Positions 25,564-35,249 of a stretch of DNA of 52,684 nucleotides are shown in pieces. Origin of the DNA: Ruminococcaceae bacterium UBA7101 (GTDB lineage: Bacteria; Bacillota; Clostridia; Oscillospirales; Acutalibacteraceae); contig DKYL01000091.1 in the NCBI GenBank assembly GCA_002493325.1, positions 1 to 52,684 of the forward strand, given 5' to 3'. Numbering within the stretch: position 1 is the first letter of the stretch; every line of letters starts with the position of its first letter. A program made the translations under genes and the position numbers. The notes below the pieces were generated by a model. It had not been told where the DNA came from and did not search any database. It worked only from the letters and a program-made list of their open reading frames with translations.

Positions 25564-26721
25564 TCAAATTTCTCCTGCTAATTTATTTAAAATATAGTCG
25601 GCAACTCTTTGAGTTGACTGATTATCTTTGTATTGATGGCATAAATCTTTTATTTCATTTCTTTTGTCTTTCAGTGTATCCTCACCGTTTGCTATTCTTT
25701 CAATAAAATCACACAAATCCTGTGTATTATAGATTTTTTCACCGCCCGCCAAAATGAAATCAGGGTCAACAGTAAAGCCTTCATTGCTGTTATATTCTTC
25801 AAAATCATCAAAACAAAGACCTATTGGCTTATCGCATAGCAAATAATCATAATAAACAGAGGAATAGTCTGAAATCAAAGCATCAACACTGCGCAATAAT
25901 TCATAATTTTCAATATTATTTTCTGACAGAAAATGATTATCAATAAATACTAAATTGCTTAAATTAAGCTTTTGTATTCTGCTCATATCCTGAGCCGGAT
26001 GCGGTTTAACGATAATTAAAACTTTTTCGTCCAGCGCCTTTTGACTTATTGCTTTTGCAATATCCTCATCATATATGATAGGAAATGCAATCGAGCTTGG
26101 GTTATATTTTCCGTTTTTGTGCTGTCTGTATGTCGGCATCCAGTAAACAGCCTTATCAAATTCTGAATCTGAAAAATATTTATGCAGATCTATTTTATTG
26201 CCAAATAACAAATCGTTTCTCGGATAGCCAAGGGGCAGCATTTTTTCTTCATCACAGTTAAAATTAACAGCGTCATATTTTGCTAAATACGGAGATAAGC
26301 AAACAGCCTTATCATAACAGTCAGGCAAATTATAATGACTGCTGCAATTTTTAAGTGCGGCTCCATGGGCAAGATCAATGAACAACTGCTTTCTCGGGTT
26401 GATTTTTTTCAGCAGATCATTAGATACAATAACAGCCTTTGCTGCAGAAATAGCATACTGTTTTTTTAAGCTGTTCAGAAAATTATTGCCTTCAATTATT
26501 TTTACATTTTCGCAATCAATAACTTTTGAGTTTGTACCTCTATCCGCTATCCATATCATCTTGAACTTTTTATTCACATTTCTTTTAACGAGCTCATCAA
26601 ATACAAATTTTGTATTATCAGAATAAAAAGGAAAACTTTCAAAAACGATATAATTTTTAATCTTACATTTTTTCAACACAAAAAGCACTATCTTTATTAT
26701 AACATCTCTTAACTTACTCAT
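25564..26721 (-). CDS. CDP-glycerol/CDP-ribitol phosphotransferase family (TagB/TagF-like)
   Basis: A 385 aa protein of the Glyphos_transf family, which moves glycerol- or ribitol-phosphate from CDP donors to build teichoic-type polymers. Seen: L-A-H-G-A-A-L-K at about 117-124 (the family has W-H-G-T-P-L-K; the key His is kept), LGYPRNDLLFG near 162, KPHPAQD, and SDYSSVYYDYL. The N-terminus is amphipathic. Shorter than TagF polymerases, it is more like a TagB-type primase that adds a single unit. It fits with the CDP-activation genes downstream. Confidence 0.87.
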   Translation of the reverse strand: MSKLRDVIIKIVLFVLKKCKIKNYIVFESFPFYSDNTKFVFDELVKRNVNKKFKMIWIADRGTNSKVIDCENVKIIEGNNFLNSLKKQYAISAAKAVIVSNDLLKKINPRKQLFIDLAHGAALKNCSSHYNLPDCYDKAVCLSPYLAKYDAVNFNCDEEKMLPLGYPRNDLLFGNKIDLHKYFSDSEFDKAVYWMPTYRQHKNGKYNPSSIAFPIIYDEDIAKAISQKALDEKVLIIVKPHPAQDMSRIQKLNLSNLVFIDNHFLSENNIENYELLRSVDALISDYSSVYYDYLLCDKPIGLCFDDFEEYNSNEGFTVDPDFILAGGEKIYNTQDLCDFIERIANGEDTLKDKRNEIKDLCHQYKDNQSTQRVADYILNKLAGEI

Positions 26722-26733
26722 AAATTTACACCA

Positions 26734-27786
26734 TTAAAGCTTTGAAAGAAAGCTGTATACATACTTTCTCCACTTTTTATTTTTATTCTCCGCTACCGAA
26801 TGCGGATGCTTTAAATCATAGATTGTCAGCAATATCGTCTTATCCTGAAAAATTCTGAAAGCTTTATACACAAAGGGATGTGCCAGTATAATCTGATACA
26901 TCTTTCTTTTTTTATCTCCAAACAAATATAAATACTTACTGCACTGTTCTATTCTCGGCTTTACAATCTCACGCAGTTCTTTCTTATTATAAGAATACCG
27001 GTAGGAAAGCCTCAGCCATAGCAAGGATTTTATAGCTTCATTCACTACTTCTTTTTTAGAATAATCCGTATTAAATTCTTCAATATGACTTAAATACCAA
27101 TCAATAGAATCAACCTTTACAATATTGGACGGGCTATGAATTGCCGAGTCCTCTCTTTGATAGTAGTAATAGAGCTCTTCCTTCGTGACAGTAATACCGG
27201 AAGGATTATTTTTAAAGAAAACCTCCATATTGAACAAAACGTCTTCACCGCGTGTTAATTTTTCTTTAAATCGTATATCCCCGATTGCCTCTGCTCTATA
27301 CAATGCTCTTGTAACATTAAGCCTGTCAACACTCTTGATTTGTGACGAGTCATTATGTCTTACATAAGAAATATCATCTAAGCTTTTATAGGATTTAAAG
27401 TCTTCTTCATAACCCTTACAGCTCTTGAACTGACATACAGCAATATCAGACCTTTTCTCCTCTAACAAATACAGCAGTATTTCATAAAACTGAGGATGCA
27501 GCCAATCATCACTGTCAATAAATGAAATATATTCACCGTTTGCCGCATCCAAAGCATTATTTCTTGCAACAGAAACGCCTTGATTTTCCTTGTCAATAAT
27601 TTTTATTCTGCAGTCCTTATCTGCCAATTCATGCAGTATCTGACTGCTGTTATCCTGACTGCCGTCATTAACACAAATAACCTCAAGACTTTTATATGTA
27701 TTAGATAATATAGAACCTATACAAATCTTTAAATAATCTGCAGTATTATACACAGGTATAATTACTGATATTAAACCTTTTTCCAT
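26734..27786 (-). CDS. Glycosyltransferase family 2
   Basis: A 350 aa GT-A transferase. VIIPVYNTADYL, VNDGSQDNSS and SFIDSDDW mark the nucleotide-sugar and metal sites. The C-terminal 100 residues are basic and Tyr-rich. AGAGGCG lies 7 bases before the ATG. It sits 10 bases after the flippase gene and is part of the operon. Donor sugar unknown. Confidence 0.88.
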   Translation of the reverse strand: MEKGLISVIIPVYNTADYLKICIGSILSNTYKSLEVICVNDGSQDNSSQILHELADKDCRIKIIDKENQGVSVARNNALDAANGEYISFIDSDDWLHPQFYEILLYLLEEKRSDIAVCQFKSCKGYEEDFKSYKSLDDISYVRHNDSSQIKSVDRLNVTRALYRAEAIGDIRFKEKLTRGEDVLFNMEVFFKNNPSGITVTKEELYYYYQREDSAIHSPSNIVKVDSIDWYLSHIEEFNTDYSKKEVVNEAIKSLLWLRLSYRYSYNKKELREIVKPRIEQCSKYLYLFGDKKRKMYQIILAHPFVYKAFRIFQDKTILLTIYDLKHPHSVAENKNKKWRKYVYSFLSKL

Positions 27787-27796
27787 AAAAACGCCT

Positions 27797-29362
27797 CTAT
27801 TTACTGATATGTAATTTTGCCTTTATCATTCCGCCAAACTCTTTTCGTGAATCTTTGTTCATAAAAACAATCACATTTAATCCTAAAGATAAAACTCCGA
27901 ATACAACTGCAGAAAGAATGAGCATTACCCAGGAATCAGCGGGAAGCACAAGTTTTAATAAATAACCTAAACCACTCAATATAACTGTACCCAAAACAGA
28001 TCTTAGGATTACCGGTGCAAACTCAGTTTTCTTTTTGCCTATATATTTTGCTGTTTGCGGAATATTGAAGAAAATAATTCTGATAATTGATAATATAGGA
28101 CTTACAGCTGCAATTGCAATTATTCCAAGGTTTGTATATTTTAATAAAAGCAGTGTAACAACAATACTTGCGAAACCGGTAACTATAATTGCTGATGCAT
28201 TTTGCTTGACATGCAGTGTTATAGTAAAGATATTTGAAATATTAGTGCCGCCGGCATAAAACACATATGTTAGCGCTGTCAAAATGGACAGCATCTGAAG
28301 CTGCTTTGCATCAAGTGTAGGCTGCCACAAGCTATAAAACTCAGTACCATAGCTAATCAAAAAGGCAACCGGAATCGTTACAATGGCACCAATAATCATT
28401 GACGAGCGCTTAACGATTTTAGTAAGACCTTCAAGGTCATCCTTCGCATAATACAAAATCATCTGAGCATAAAAGACACTGGCAAGCGAGCTTGTTAATC
28501 CGCTTATTACATTCGGCATACTTTTAGCAACAGATAAAATACCCATATCCGTTTCACTGATATACAGATTTGCAATAAGCAAATCCAAACCGGTGCACAA
28601 AAGCATACCAATCTGCGTTATGGAATTCCATATTCCCTGTGAAACAAGCTCTTTTATAGTCGCAATTGAAAAGTTTTTTCTACTCACTTTTAATTCAGGA
28701 ACAAGCTTCTTTTTGTAATATATGTTATACATAATCACAACCATATTCGGAATTAAAGCGGCTAATCCTGTGTAATAAACATTTGGGGCAAAAAAAGAAA
28801 ATAAAACCAACAACAAGATTGCTCTGACTAAGCTGCTCTGAATATCTCTTATAGACTGAAGATAAATCTTATTCTTTATGTAAGGTGCACTGCTGAATAT
28901 AGTAGTTATTGTGTTAAAAACAAAGTTGAGGAATATAATTCCAAACATTATTTTAACATCTTTTACCAGATTATCCGGAATATTTATAAGACTTTCAAGC
29001 TTCCATACACAAAGTGCACTTACAACCGAAAATATAGCTCCAAGGAACAAATCACCATAGAATAGTGATGAATAATATTTATTTGCTTTTTCAAAATCAC
29101 CTTTATGGTAAGATACCATTATATATCTGCTTCCGACAGAATTTAATGCAGCTTTCAAAACATTGGCATAGCTTACAAAATTTGAAGATAAGGTTACAAA
29201 ACCATTAGCCTCTACACCTAAGTGCTTAACAATAAACGGAGATATAAAAAAGCTTATTACCAGAGAAACTGCAAAAGACAAAACATTTGCAACCAAATTT
29301 ACAACACTCTGCGTTGTTTGAGAAAACTCCATATCAACCAGACTAAACTTTTTCTTTGACAT
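27797..29362 (-). CDS. Wzx-type polysaccharide flippase
   Basis: A 521 aa integral membrane protein with 12-14 helices of the MOP superfamily. It opens with Q-T-T-Q-S-V-V-N-L-V-A-N and FISPFIVKHLGVEANGF, as in polysaccharide flippases. It would move undecaprenyl-linked repeat units to the outer face for the EpsG-type polymerase encoded upstream. It lies one base after the acetyltransferase stop codon, and its ribosome binding site (GTGGTAAA) is weak, so translation may be coupled. Confidence 0.88.
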   Translation of the reverse strand: MSKKKFSLVDMEFSQTTQSVVNLVANVLSFAVSLVISFFISPFIVKHLGVEANGFVTLSSNFVSYANVLKAALNSVGSRYIMVSYHKGDFEKANKYYSSLFYGDLFLGAIFSVVSALCVWKLESLINIPDNLVKDVKIMFGIIFLNFVFNTITTIFSSAPYIKNKIYLQSIRDIQSSLVRAILLLVLFSFFAPNVYYTGLAALIPNMVVIMYNIYYKKKLVPELKVSRKNFSIATIKELVSQGIWNSITQIGMLLCTGLDLLIANLYISETDMGILSVAKSMPNVISGLTSSLASVFYAQMILYYAKDDLEGLTKIVKRSSMIIGAIVTIPVAFLISYGTEFYSLWQPTLDAKQLQMLSILTALTYVFYAGGTNISNIFTITLHVKQNASAIIVTGFASIVVTLLLLKYTNLGIIAIAAVSPILSIIRIIFFNIPQTAKYIGKKKTEFAPVILRSVLGTVILSGLGYLLKLVLPADSWVMLILSAVVFGVLSLGLNVIVFMNKDSRKEFGGMIKAKLHISK

Positions 29363-29363
29363 T

Positions 29364-29945
29364 TTACCACTGCGATTTTCTTAATGATGATTTATCATAA
29401 TCATATTCAACATCAAGATAAATCCTGCCCTCCTGCTTTAATTTATCATATAACTCTAAATCTCTGTACTTAATGATTTTTGCCGGATTACCACCAACAA
29501 CAGCGCCTTTAGGCACATCCTTGGTTACAACGGCTCCTGCACCTACAACAGCACCTTCACCAATATTAACACCGGGAAGAATTGTAACACGAGAACCAAT
29601 CCAGACATTTTCACCGATATTGACAGGTTTCCTAACCATTCGCTTATCATAGGGAATATATTGTAAATCATCAGAATCATAATTGTGGTTACTTGTCCAG
29701 ATTTCACAATTGCGTGATATGATTGTACCACTGCCGATTTTTACGCCGCCCTCAGCTTTCACAAAAAGATTTTCACCAGTCCAGACATTGTCTCCGATTA
29801 TAAATTGTTTTCTGCCGGAAACAGTGCATTTTTCGTGCATATGAACATTTCTTCCAACACTGCCGAAAGTGGAATACAATTTATATAATCTTTTTCTCTC
29901 AAAATAATCGTGAATCTGTATATGAAGCTTTGTTAACTTATTCAT
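29364..29945 (-). CDS. Left-handed beta-helix acyltransferase (maltose/galactoside acetyltransferase type)
   Basis: A 193 aa soluble hexapeptide-repeat protein. The repeats run from about residue 50 to 165 (IGENVWIGSRVTILPGVNIG, VVGAGAVVTKDV), with the catalytic His in SNHNYD near residue 88. It would acetylate a sugar or its nucleotide precursor with acetyl-CoA. AAGGAG lies 5 bases before the ATG. It sits between the Fe-S protein and the flippase gene. Confidence 0.87.
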   Translation of the reverse strand: MNKLTKLHIQIHDYFERKRLYKLYSTFGSVGRNVHMHEKCTVSGRKQFIIGDNVWTGENLFVKAEGGVKIGSGTIISRNCEIWTSNHNYDSDDLQYIPYDKRMVRKPVNIGENVWIGSRVTILPGVNIGEGAVVGAGAVVTKDVPKGAVVGGNPAKIIKYRDLELYDKLKQEGRIYLDVEYDYDKSSLRKSQW

Positions 29946-29954
29946 AATTACTCC

Positions 29955-31136
29955 TTAGTATAACGGCTTTTCCTGACCTCTGATTCTATGCACAATACAT
30001 CTTGCATAATAAAGTGTTTTTCTCTTTATCTCTTCTTTTTTGCTTTCGCAGAAAAAGGATTCAATAGCTTTAGCATAGCCCTCATTATTTACACATTCAA
30101 AAAAGTCTCTGCGTTCAGAATGCATCTTTGTCGGTGTTGTGTAATTTTTATTATATTTAACGACTTCTTCCAACTGAATTTTCATTAAATTCAAATCCAA
30201 TGTATCAAGAATTTCTGAACCAATACTTGAATTAACAATTATTGCAGATAATCCCTTATTATCATCAAGCTTTGGATATAATGTCTCTGCTCCCCAAAAA
30301 TCAGCCAAAGTAATATCACTGCCTGAAGACGAATTCTTATATTTACAGGTATAACAGGCTTCTTTCAAATTGTAACCATTTAAAAAGCCCTTCATATATG
30401 GATCAACTGTTATAGGATTATAATATTTTTTTCCATTTTCATAGCTGCAGCAAAAGCAGCAACTGGAGTGCCAGCCCTTTTGCTTATCTCTGAACTTCAA
30501 ATCCACTATTTTGGATTTTATCTTATTTTCTCTGTACGCAACATATGCATCAAGCATTTCCTGACTTGGTATTCCGTGACAGATAAAATCTATTGTTATA
30601 AGCTTTTCCGTTTTATTACCCAAAAAGTTTTTTAGTCCTGCAACCTGACATGGACAACCGCAGAACAAAACCTGATTTCCGTCCTTTAATAAATCTTTTA
30701 TTTTATTAAATTCACCGATGTTGTCACTTTGTGCATACTTTGAACCACACATTCGCTTAACAGTTTCAATATCATTTGTAACAATATGCTTTACCTGAAA
30801 ATGCTCTTTGAAAACCGCTCCTGCAACATACCCGCCGTCTTCAATTACTTTCTTGGCAATTTCAAAAAAAACACCGCCTGATGAGCTATTAGCTCTGATT
30901 TCGTCATCCGTACTGTTACCTGCATAGACAATGGGAAAACCCAGTTCAACATCAAAAGTGTTGTTTAACTCCGGGCACACCCTCTCACATTTTTGACAAT
31001 TAATACATTTGGATAAATCTATTGCCGGATAATTGAAACCATTTTCAGATACAGTAAAATCAATTGCTCCTGTCGGGCATATTTCAAAACAGGCTCTGCA
31101 TAAACAGCATTTGTTCGGACTTACTTTATCAATCAT
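29955..31136 (-). CDS. F420H2-dehydrogenase beta-like Fe-S protein of polysaccharide loci
   Basis: A 393 aa protein. The N-terminus holds two ferredoxin-type [4Fe-4S] motifs (Cys10, 13, 16, 20 and Cys44, 47, 50, 54, each C-x2-C-x2-C-x3-C-P), followed by the FrhB/FdhB N- and C-terminal domains of F420H2 dehydrogenase beta subunits. Members of this group are common beside polysaccharide pyruvyltransferases in surface-glycan operons, and that pairing holds here: the pyruvyltransferase TAA is followed at once by this ATG. A redox step on the glycan or its precursor is likely, but no reaction is established that I can name. Confidence 0.85.
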   Translation of the reverse strand: MIDKVSPNKCCLCRACFEICPTGAIDFTVSENGFNYPAIDLSKCINCQKCERVCPELNNTFDVELGFPIVYAGNSTDDEIRANSSSGGVFFEIAKKVIEDGGYVAGAVFKEHFQVKHIVTNDIETVKRMCGSKYAQSDNIGEFNKIKDLLKDGNQVLFCGCPCQVAGLKNFLGNKTEKLITIDFICHGIPSQEMLDAYVAYRENKIKSKIVDLKFRDKQKGWHSSCCFCCSYENGKKYYNPITVDPYMKGFLNGYNLKEACYTCKYKNSSSGSDITLADFWGAETLYPKLDDNKGLSAIIVNSSIGSEILDTLDLNLMKIQLEEVVKYNKNYTTPTKMHSERRDFFECVNNEGYAKAIESFFCESKKEEIKRKTLYYARCIVHRIRGQEKPLY

Positions 31137-32246
31137 TTATTTTACCCCATTTAATACTGTACTTAAATACTCTTTTGAATGATTTATCTGCAGATTAAGC
31201 AAATCTTTAACTGCTGAATAATCTATTTCAGTAAATTCCTTATATTCACTTACAATTCTGCCGTGAATTTTAACGGAGTCCAGCAAATCTATCATTCTGG
31301 AATTGATGCCCTCCTGTCTTTTTATAACACAGAACTCTTTTTCATAAATCAATGAAAAGGCTGTTGCGTGGAAGCTGTTGGACAAAACAAAGGCTGCATT
31401 TTTAACAAGAGATAAAAACATATCAGGACCATCATCCTCAAAGCATTTATCACAATAATCATTTTTATATAAAGAATATATTTTTAAATTATGCTCTTTT
31501 GCATATTTTACTGCAAAATTCTTTACTTCCTCTGTGCCTTCAAAATCATAGACTAAAATATAATCATCATCAAATTCAGCATTGCTTTCGATTTCTCTCC
31601 ACTGTTCCTTATTTAATAAAAACACGGGATCCAACACGACCTTGGCATTATAAATTCCCATATCTTCTAAAATATCAATTGCAGATTTTTCTCTTACAGA
31701 AACATAATCAATGCTATCAATTCTTTTTTTTATCTGAGGTTTTAACCCTTCGGGAATTTCCGAAACAGAAAAAGAGGCAGCATATGAGGCTGTCACTTTT
31801 TCATCAGGAACAAACTGAAGATAATATGCAGGATCTTTGCCGTTATCCATCATCGTATTCCAAATCTGATCACTGCCTGCAATAAACAAATCTGCATCAA
31901 CAGGCTCAGACATTAATGCATCAAAGGACTCATAATGAGCAGTAAGCTTATAGTATTTTGACCTAAAGGCATCAAAGTTCGCCTTTCGTGCACTCTTTTT
32001 ATATTTTCTGTAAGACTTCACTCTGCCTGGGAATTTAGCACAGATATAGGCAAATTTTAAAACAGGGTTTGCAGCAAACCTTGGAGTTCCGCAATAAAAA
32101 GGTCTGAAATGTTTAAACCAATCAGGAACATAGTCAATTATTTCAACATCATTATTCAAACTCTCAAGATAATGCATAAGTGCATATGCCTGCAAATTTG
32201 CTCCGTGATTATCTACTTTATGACAAGTAATAGTTCTAATTTTCAT
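31137..32246 (-). CDS. Polysaccharide pyruvyltransferase family protein
   Basis: A 369 aa protein of the CsaB/EpsO family. Seen: ITCHKVDNHGANLQAYAL at the N-terminus, IAGSDQIWN near residue 125, and SNSFHATAFSLIYEKEF near 290 with the conserved His. Relatives transfer pyruvate from PEP to form ketal pyruvylated sugars, giving an acidic group to the polymer. AGGTAA precedes the ATG. The partner Fe-S protein follows directly. Confidence 0.85.
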   Translation of the reverse strand: MKIRTITCHKVDNHGANLQAYALMHYLESLNNDVEIIDYVPDWFKHFRPFYCGTPRFAANPVLKFAYICAKFPGRVKSYRKYKKSARKANFDAFRSKYYKLTAHYESFDALMSEPVDADLFIAGSDQIWNTMMDNGKDPAYYLQFVPDEKVTASYAASFSVSEIPEGLKPQIKKRIDSIDYVSVREKSAIDILEDMGIYNAKVVLDPVFLLNKEQWREIESNAEFDDDYILVYDFEGTEEVKNFAVKYAKEHNLKIYSLYKNDYCDKCFEDDGPDMFLSLVKNAAFVLSNSFHATAFSLIYEKEFCVIKRQEGINSRMIDLLDSVKIHGRIVSEYKEFTEIDYSAVKDLLNLQINHSKEYLSTVLNGVK

Positions 32247-32247
32247 A

Positions 32248-32967
32248 CTATTTACCTAATATCTTTTTCACTTTATTTAAGTTGTTAACACCAAATATTC
32301 TTCTCATCAATCTGTTAAACTTTAATTTGGATTGAGAAATGCTATTCCAACTGGCATCGTACCAATGAATTGAATATGTATTGGCAGTCTTTGTCAGCTT
32401 GCCTGTTATACTATCATAAGGGCTGAAAAAATCTTTGGGATAAAGTCTTACACCATCAACAAGCTGTTCCTTCCCATTTAAAATAAGACCCTTTTCGACC
32501 AGCAGCTCTGTAGCAACATGCGGACAAGCAATCATATTATAAGACCCATCATCATTTATAAAAGTCTTATTTCGGTAGACATCAATATGCTCCTTAAAAA
32601 AATCTATACCTGCCTCTGAACCAAAACCAAGACCTGAATTAACATATTCATTGCTTTCAAATCCGAGAAAAGCTTTATTCTCAAGTAAATCGTCAAAGCT
32701 TTTAATAACCTCAACATCGGTATCAAAATATAAACCACCGTTTTCATAAACAACCATAAGCCTTGCCACATCACTGGCAAAGGCATATTTTTTTGCCTCA
32801 ATTGCCTGCTCAACAAAGGGCATACAGTGAATGTCAAAATTGCTTTCATTCCATTCAATGATTTCATAATCAGGGCAGAATCTTTTCCAGCTATTTATGC
32901 ACTTCTGAACACTGTCTGGCTTTGGGTTGCCCCCAAACCAGCAATAATGAATTTTTTTAGGTATCAT
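32248..32967 (-). CDS. Glycosyltransferase family 32 (capsular polysaccharide synthesis type)
   Basis: A 239 aa glycosyltransferase. It starts with IPKKIHYCWFGG and has the GT32 core A-S-D-V-A-R-L and GGLYFDTDVEV, whose D-x-D binds the metal-nucleotide donor, in residues 84-107. There are no membrane helices. GGAG precedes the ATG. One sugar of the repeat unit should be added by it; donor unknown. Confidence 0.88.
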   Translation of the reverse strand: MIPKKIHYCWFGGNPKPDSVQKCINSWKRFCPDYEIIEWNESNFDIHCMPFVEQAIEAKKYAFASDVARLMVVYENGGLYFDTDVEVIKSFDDLLENKAFLGFESNEYVNSGLGFGSEAGIDFFKEHIDVYRNKTFINDDGSYNMIACPHVATELLVEKGLILNGKEQLVDGVRLYPKDFFSPYDSITGKLTKTANTYSIHWYDASWNSISQSKLKFNRLMRRIFGVNNLNKVKKILGK

Positions 32968-32980
32968 AACAGTACTCCGA

Positions 32981-34018
32981 TTATTTTATTAATTTACACA
33001 AAGGTTTATATATAAGGTTTATAACATACGAAACACCAATCGTAATGGCTAACATAAATAATAATATTAATAAAGGATATTTAACCGTAAAAACTAAATT
33101 TTTAAAAATAACTGCATAGAAAAACATATGTGTCAGCCAAATATTCGTGGAATGTTCACCAAAGAATAAAAATATCTTATTAATCCATTCTGATTTTTTA
33201 ACAACGTTAAATAAAACAATTGTTATCAAACCGGTAAATGGTGCAACAATCAATGACTGAACTATGCCATGAGCGATAATCATTATAATCAAAGCTAATA
33301 TTGAAATAACAACAAGCAGATTATTACTAATATGGTTATTCAGATAAAGTCTTATTTTTGTAAATAACTTGTATTTATAAAAATACATTCCCCACACAAA
33401 CGGTAATATAGATGTTCCTAATAAAGCCAATATACTAAGCACGCTGTCAACAGAAACTATTCCAACATTTATTACAACCTTCATTCTTTGTATATAAGCC
33501 AAACCATATATAATTATAAATAATACATTTATAATTATGGGATTATATTTTTTTACCATAGAATACATTGTTCCCGAAAGCAATACTAAAATAACATATA
33601 TTAATACAAACCACCAAGCACCATTATAACTTCTAAGCAGAAAAAAATTCAAAACAAAGTTTTTAAATGAACCGGGTACATCAGAATCTCCTGTTATTAA
33701 TCCGACAATTACAAATAATATAAGAACTATCCAATAATTAGTTAAAAACTTAAGCAGTGATTTTAATCTTCCCTTATAATATTCTTTAAGGCTTTTAGCT
33801 TTTTCTAAAATCAATTGCATTGCATAGCCACTGCAAAAGCAATAAATTGCAACACAGCAATCACCAAAAAGACCAAAATAGTATATTAAAGGAACCCCGT
33901 TACCTAATTTAATACACTCATAAGGAAGATTTGTTTTTCTTGCAAATAAATGAAGAAGAACCATAAACAAAATAGCTAAGCCTTTTGTCATTTTGGTATC
34001 GCTTTTAGATAACTCCAT
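32981..34018 (-). CDS. Acyltransferase family 3 membrane protein
   Basis: A 345 aa membrane protein with about ten helices. KGLAILFMVLLHLFARK near the N-terminus carries the conserved His of acyltransferase-3 proteins. It probably decorates the polysaccharide with an acyl group at the membrane. GAGGAT lies 7 bases before the ATG. Very hydrophobic and AT-rich. Confidence 0.82.
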   Translation of the reverse strand: MELSKSDTKMTKGLAILFMVLLHLFARKTNLPYECIKLGNGVPLIYYFGLFGDCCVAIYCFCSGYAMQLILEKAKSLKEYYKGRLKSLLKFLTNYWIVLILFVIVGLITGDSDVPGSFKNFVLNFFLLRSYNGAWWFVLIYVILVLLSGTMYSMVKKYNPIIINVLFIIIYGLAYIQRMKVVINVGIVSVDSVLSILALLGTSILPFVWGMYFYKYKLFTKIRLYLNNHISNNLLVVISILALIIMIIAHGIVQSLIVAPFTGLITIVLFNVVKKSEWINKIFLFFGEHSTNIWLTHMFFYAVIFKNLVFTVKYPLLILLFMLAITIGVSYVINLIYKPLCKLIK

Positions 34019-34022
34019 TATA

Positions 34023-35219
34023 TTAATCCTCTATCAATTCATATAATTTATCTATTTCACTTTCATTTGAATAATCAGTTTGCTCCATATTTTCTATAAG
34101 CTTATTAAGAAGCTCCTTGTCTGTCATAATCTCTGCAAGAGCATTTGCACAGCCCTGATTATCAAGCGGAACAATGATTCCGTCAAATCCATTTTTAATC
34201 TGACTGTGAGCTGTCGGATAATCGGTTATAACAACAGGCTTATTTAAAAGCAAAGCCTCACATACAGTAACTGCCTTACCCTCATATCGTGACGGCTGAA
34301 CATAAATATCGCAAACCTTCATATACGGATAGGGATTTTCCTTTTTACCGAGAATGATTACGGTATCCTCCATATTAAACTCGGTAATTTTGGAACGAAT
34401 AAGCTGTTCATCACCGCCGTAACCGATAATATACCATTTAAAATCAATTCCCTTTGACTTGATGATGCTTGCAATCTCCGGGACATTATCAAAATTTTTA
34501 GCTTCACAAAATCTGCCTACGGACAACAGCTTAATATCGGAATTTGACATTTCATCGGTAACATCAAACATTTCTGCCTGCGATTCAATAAATACTTTAG
34601 AAGATATGTTTTCAATTAATATGATTTTATTTTCCAAAGACGGAAACTTCGTTAAAAAGGCTTTTGTCACATCATTGGAAATTGAAATAATGTTGTCATA
34701 TGCTGACCACATTTTAAGTTCAGAAGCAATATCTAAATTCAAATAAGAATAATCGGTATGTATCCATGCAATTTTCTTTTTTGCTCGCACCTTTTCCGAT
34801 ACAAAATAATGAGGAGTTAAAAAGCTGATTGCTAAATCATATTCTTTATCGGACATCATCGGCATATATTTTTGTGTGTATTTATGGCTATATTCCAATG
34901 CTGCTTCACTATTACAGTAAGACATTTTTTTATTAAACTTTTCAGCATTGAGCTTTCCTGTAATTCTTCCAAAAGCAATATCTAATTCACCATTTTTTAC
35001 AACATTTATTATAGGAATTGCTAAAGAGGAATACTTTCTGTCAGGTGGCAAAAGATTAACATCTTCAGGAATAAGCTCCATAAGCTCACCACTGTGTCGC
35101 ATTAAGAACAAATCCACATCATATTTGGAATAATCCATACAATTCAGTAAACCAAGCAAAGCTCTTTCTGCTCCGCCGATTTCCATTGCATGGGAAAAAA
35201 CAAATACTTTCTTCTTCAT
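34023..35219 (-). CDS. Glycosyltransferase family 4
   Basis: A 398 aa GT-B transferase. The N-terminal MEIGGAERALLGLL motif and the C-terminal donor site (VGRFCEAKNFDN ... YVQPSRYEGKAVTVCEAL, the E-x7-E region) are clear. ATG 35219 is chosen over TTG 35231 because GGTGA is then 7 bases upstream. It adds a sugar to the lipid-linked unit; the linkage is unknown. Confidence 0.9.
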   Translation of the reverse strand: MKKKVFVFSHAMEIGGAERALLGLLNCMDYSKYDVDLFLMRHSGELMELIPEDVNLLPPDRKYSSLAIPIINVVKNGELDIAFGRITGKLNAEKFNKKMSYCNSEAALEYSHKYTQKYMPMMSDKEYDLAISFLTPHYFVSEKVRAKKKIAWIHTDYSYLNLDIASELKMWSAYDNIISISNDVTKAFLTKFPSLENKIILIENISSKVFIESQAEMFDVTDEMSNSDIKLLSVGRFCEAKNFDNVPEIASIIKSKGIDFKWYIIGYGGDEQLIRSKITEFNMEDTVIILGKKENPYPYMKVCDIYVQPSRYEGKAVTVCEALLLNKPVVITDYPTAHSQIKNGFDGIIVPLDNQGCANALAEIMTDKELLNKLIENMEQTDYSNESEIDKLYELIED

Positions 35220-35249
35220 AGACTTCACCAAAAATCAACAATCACAGTA

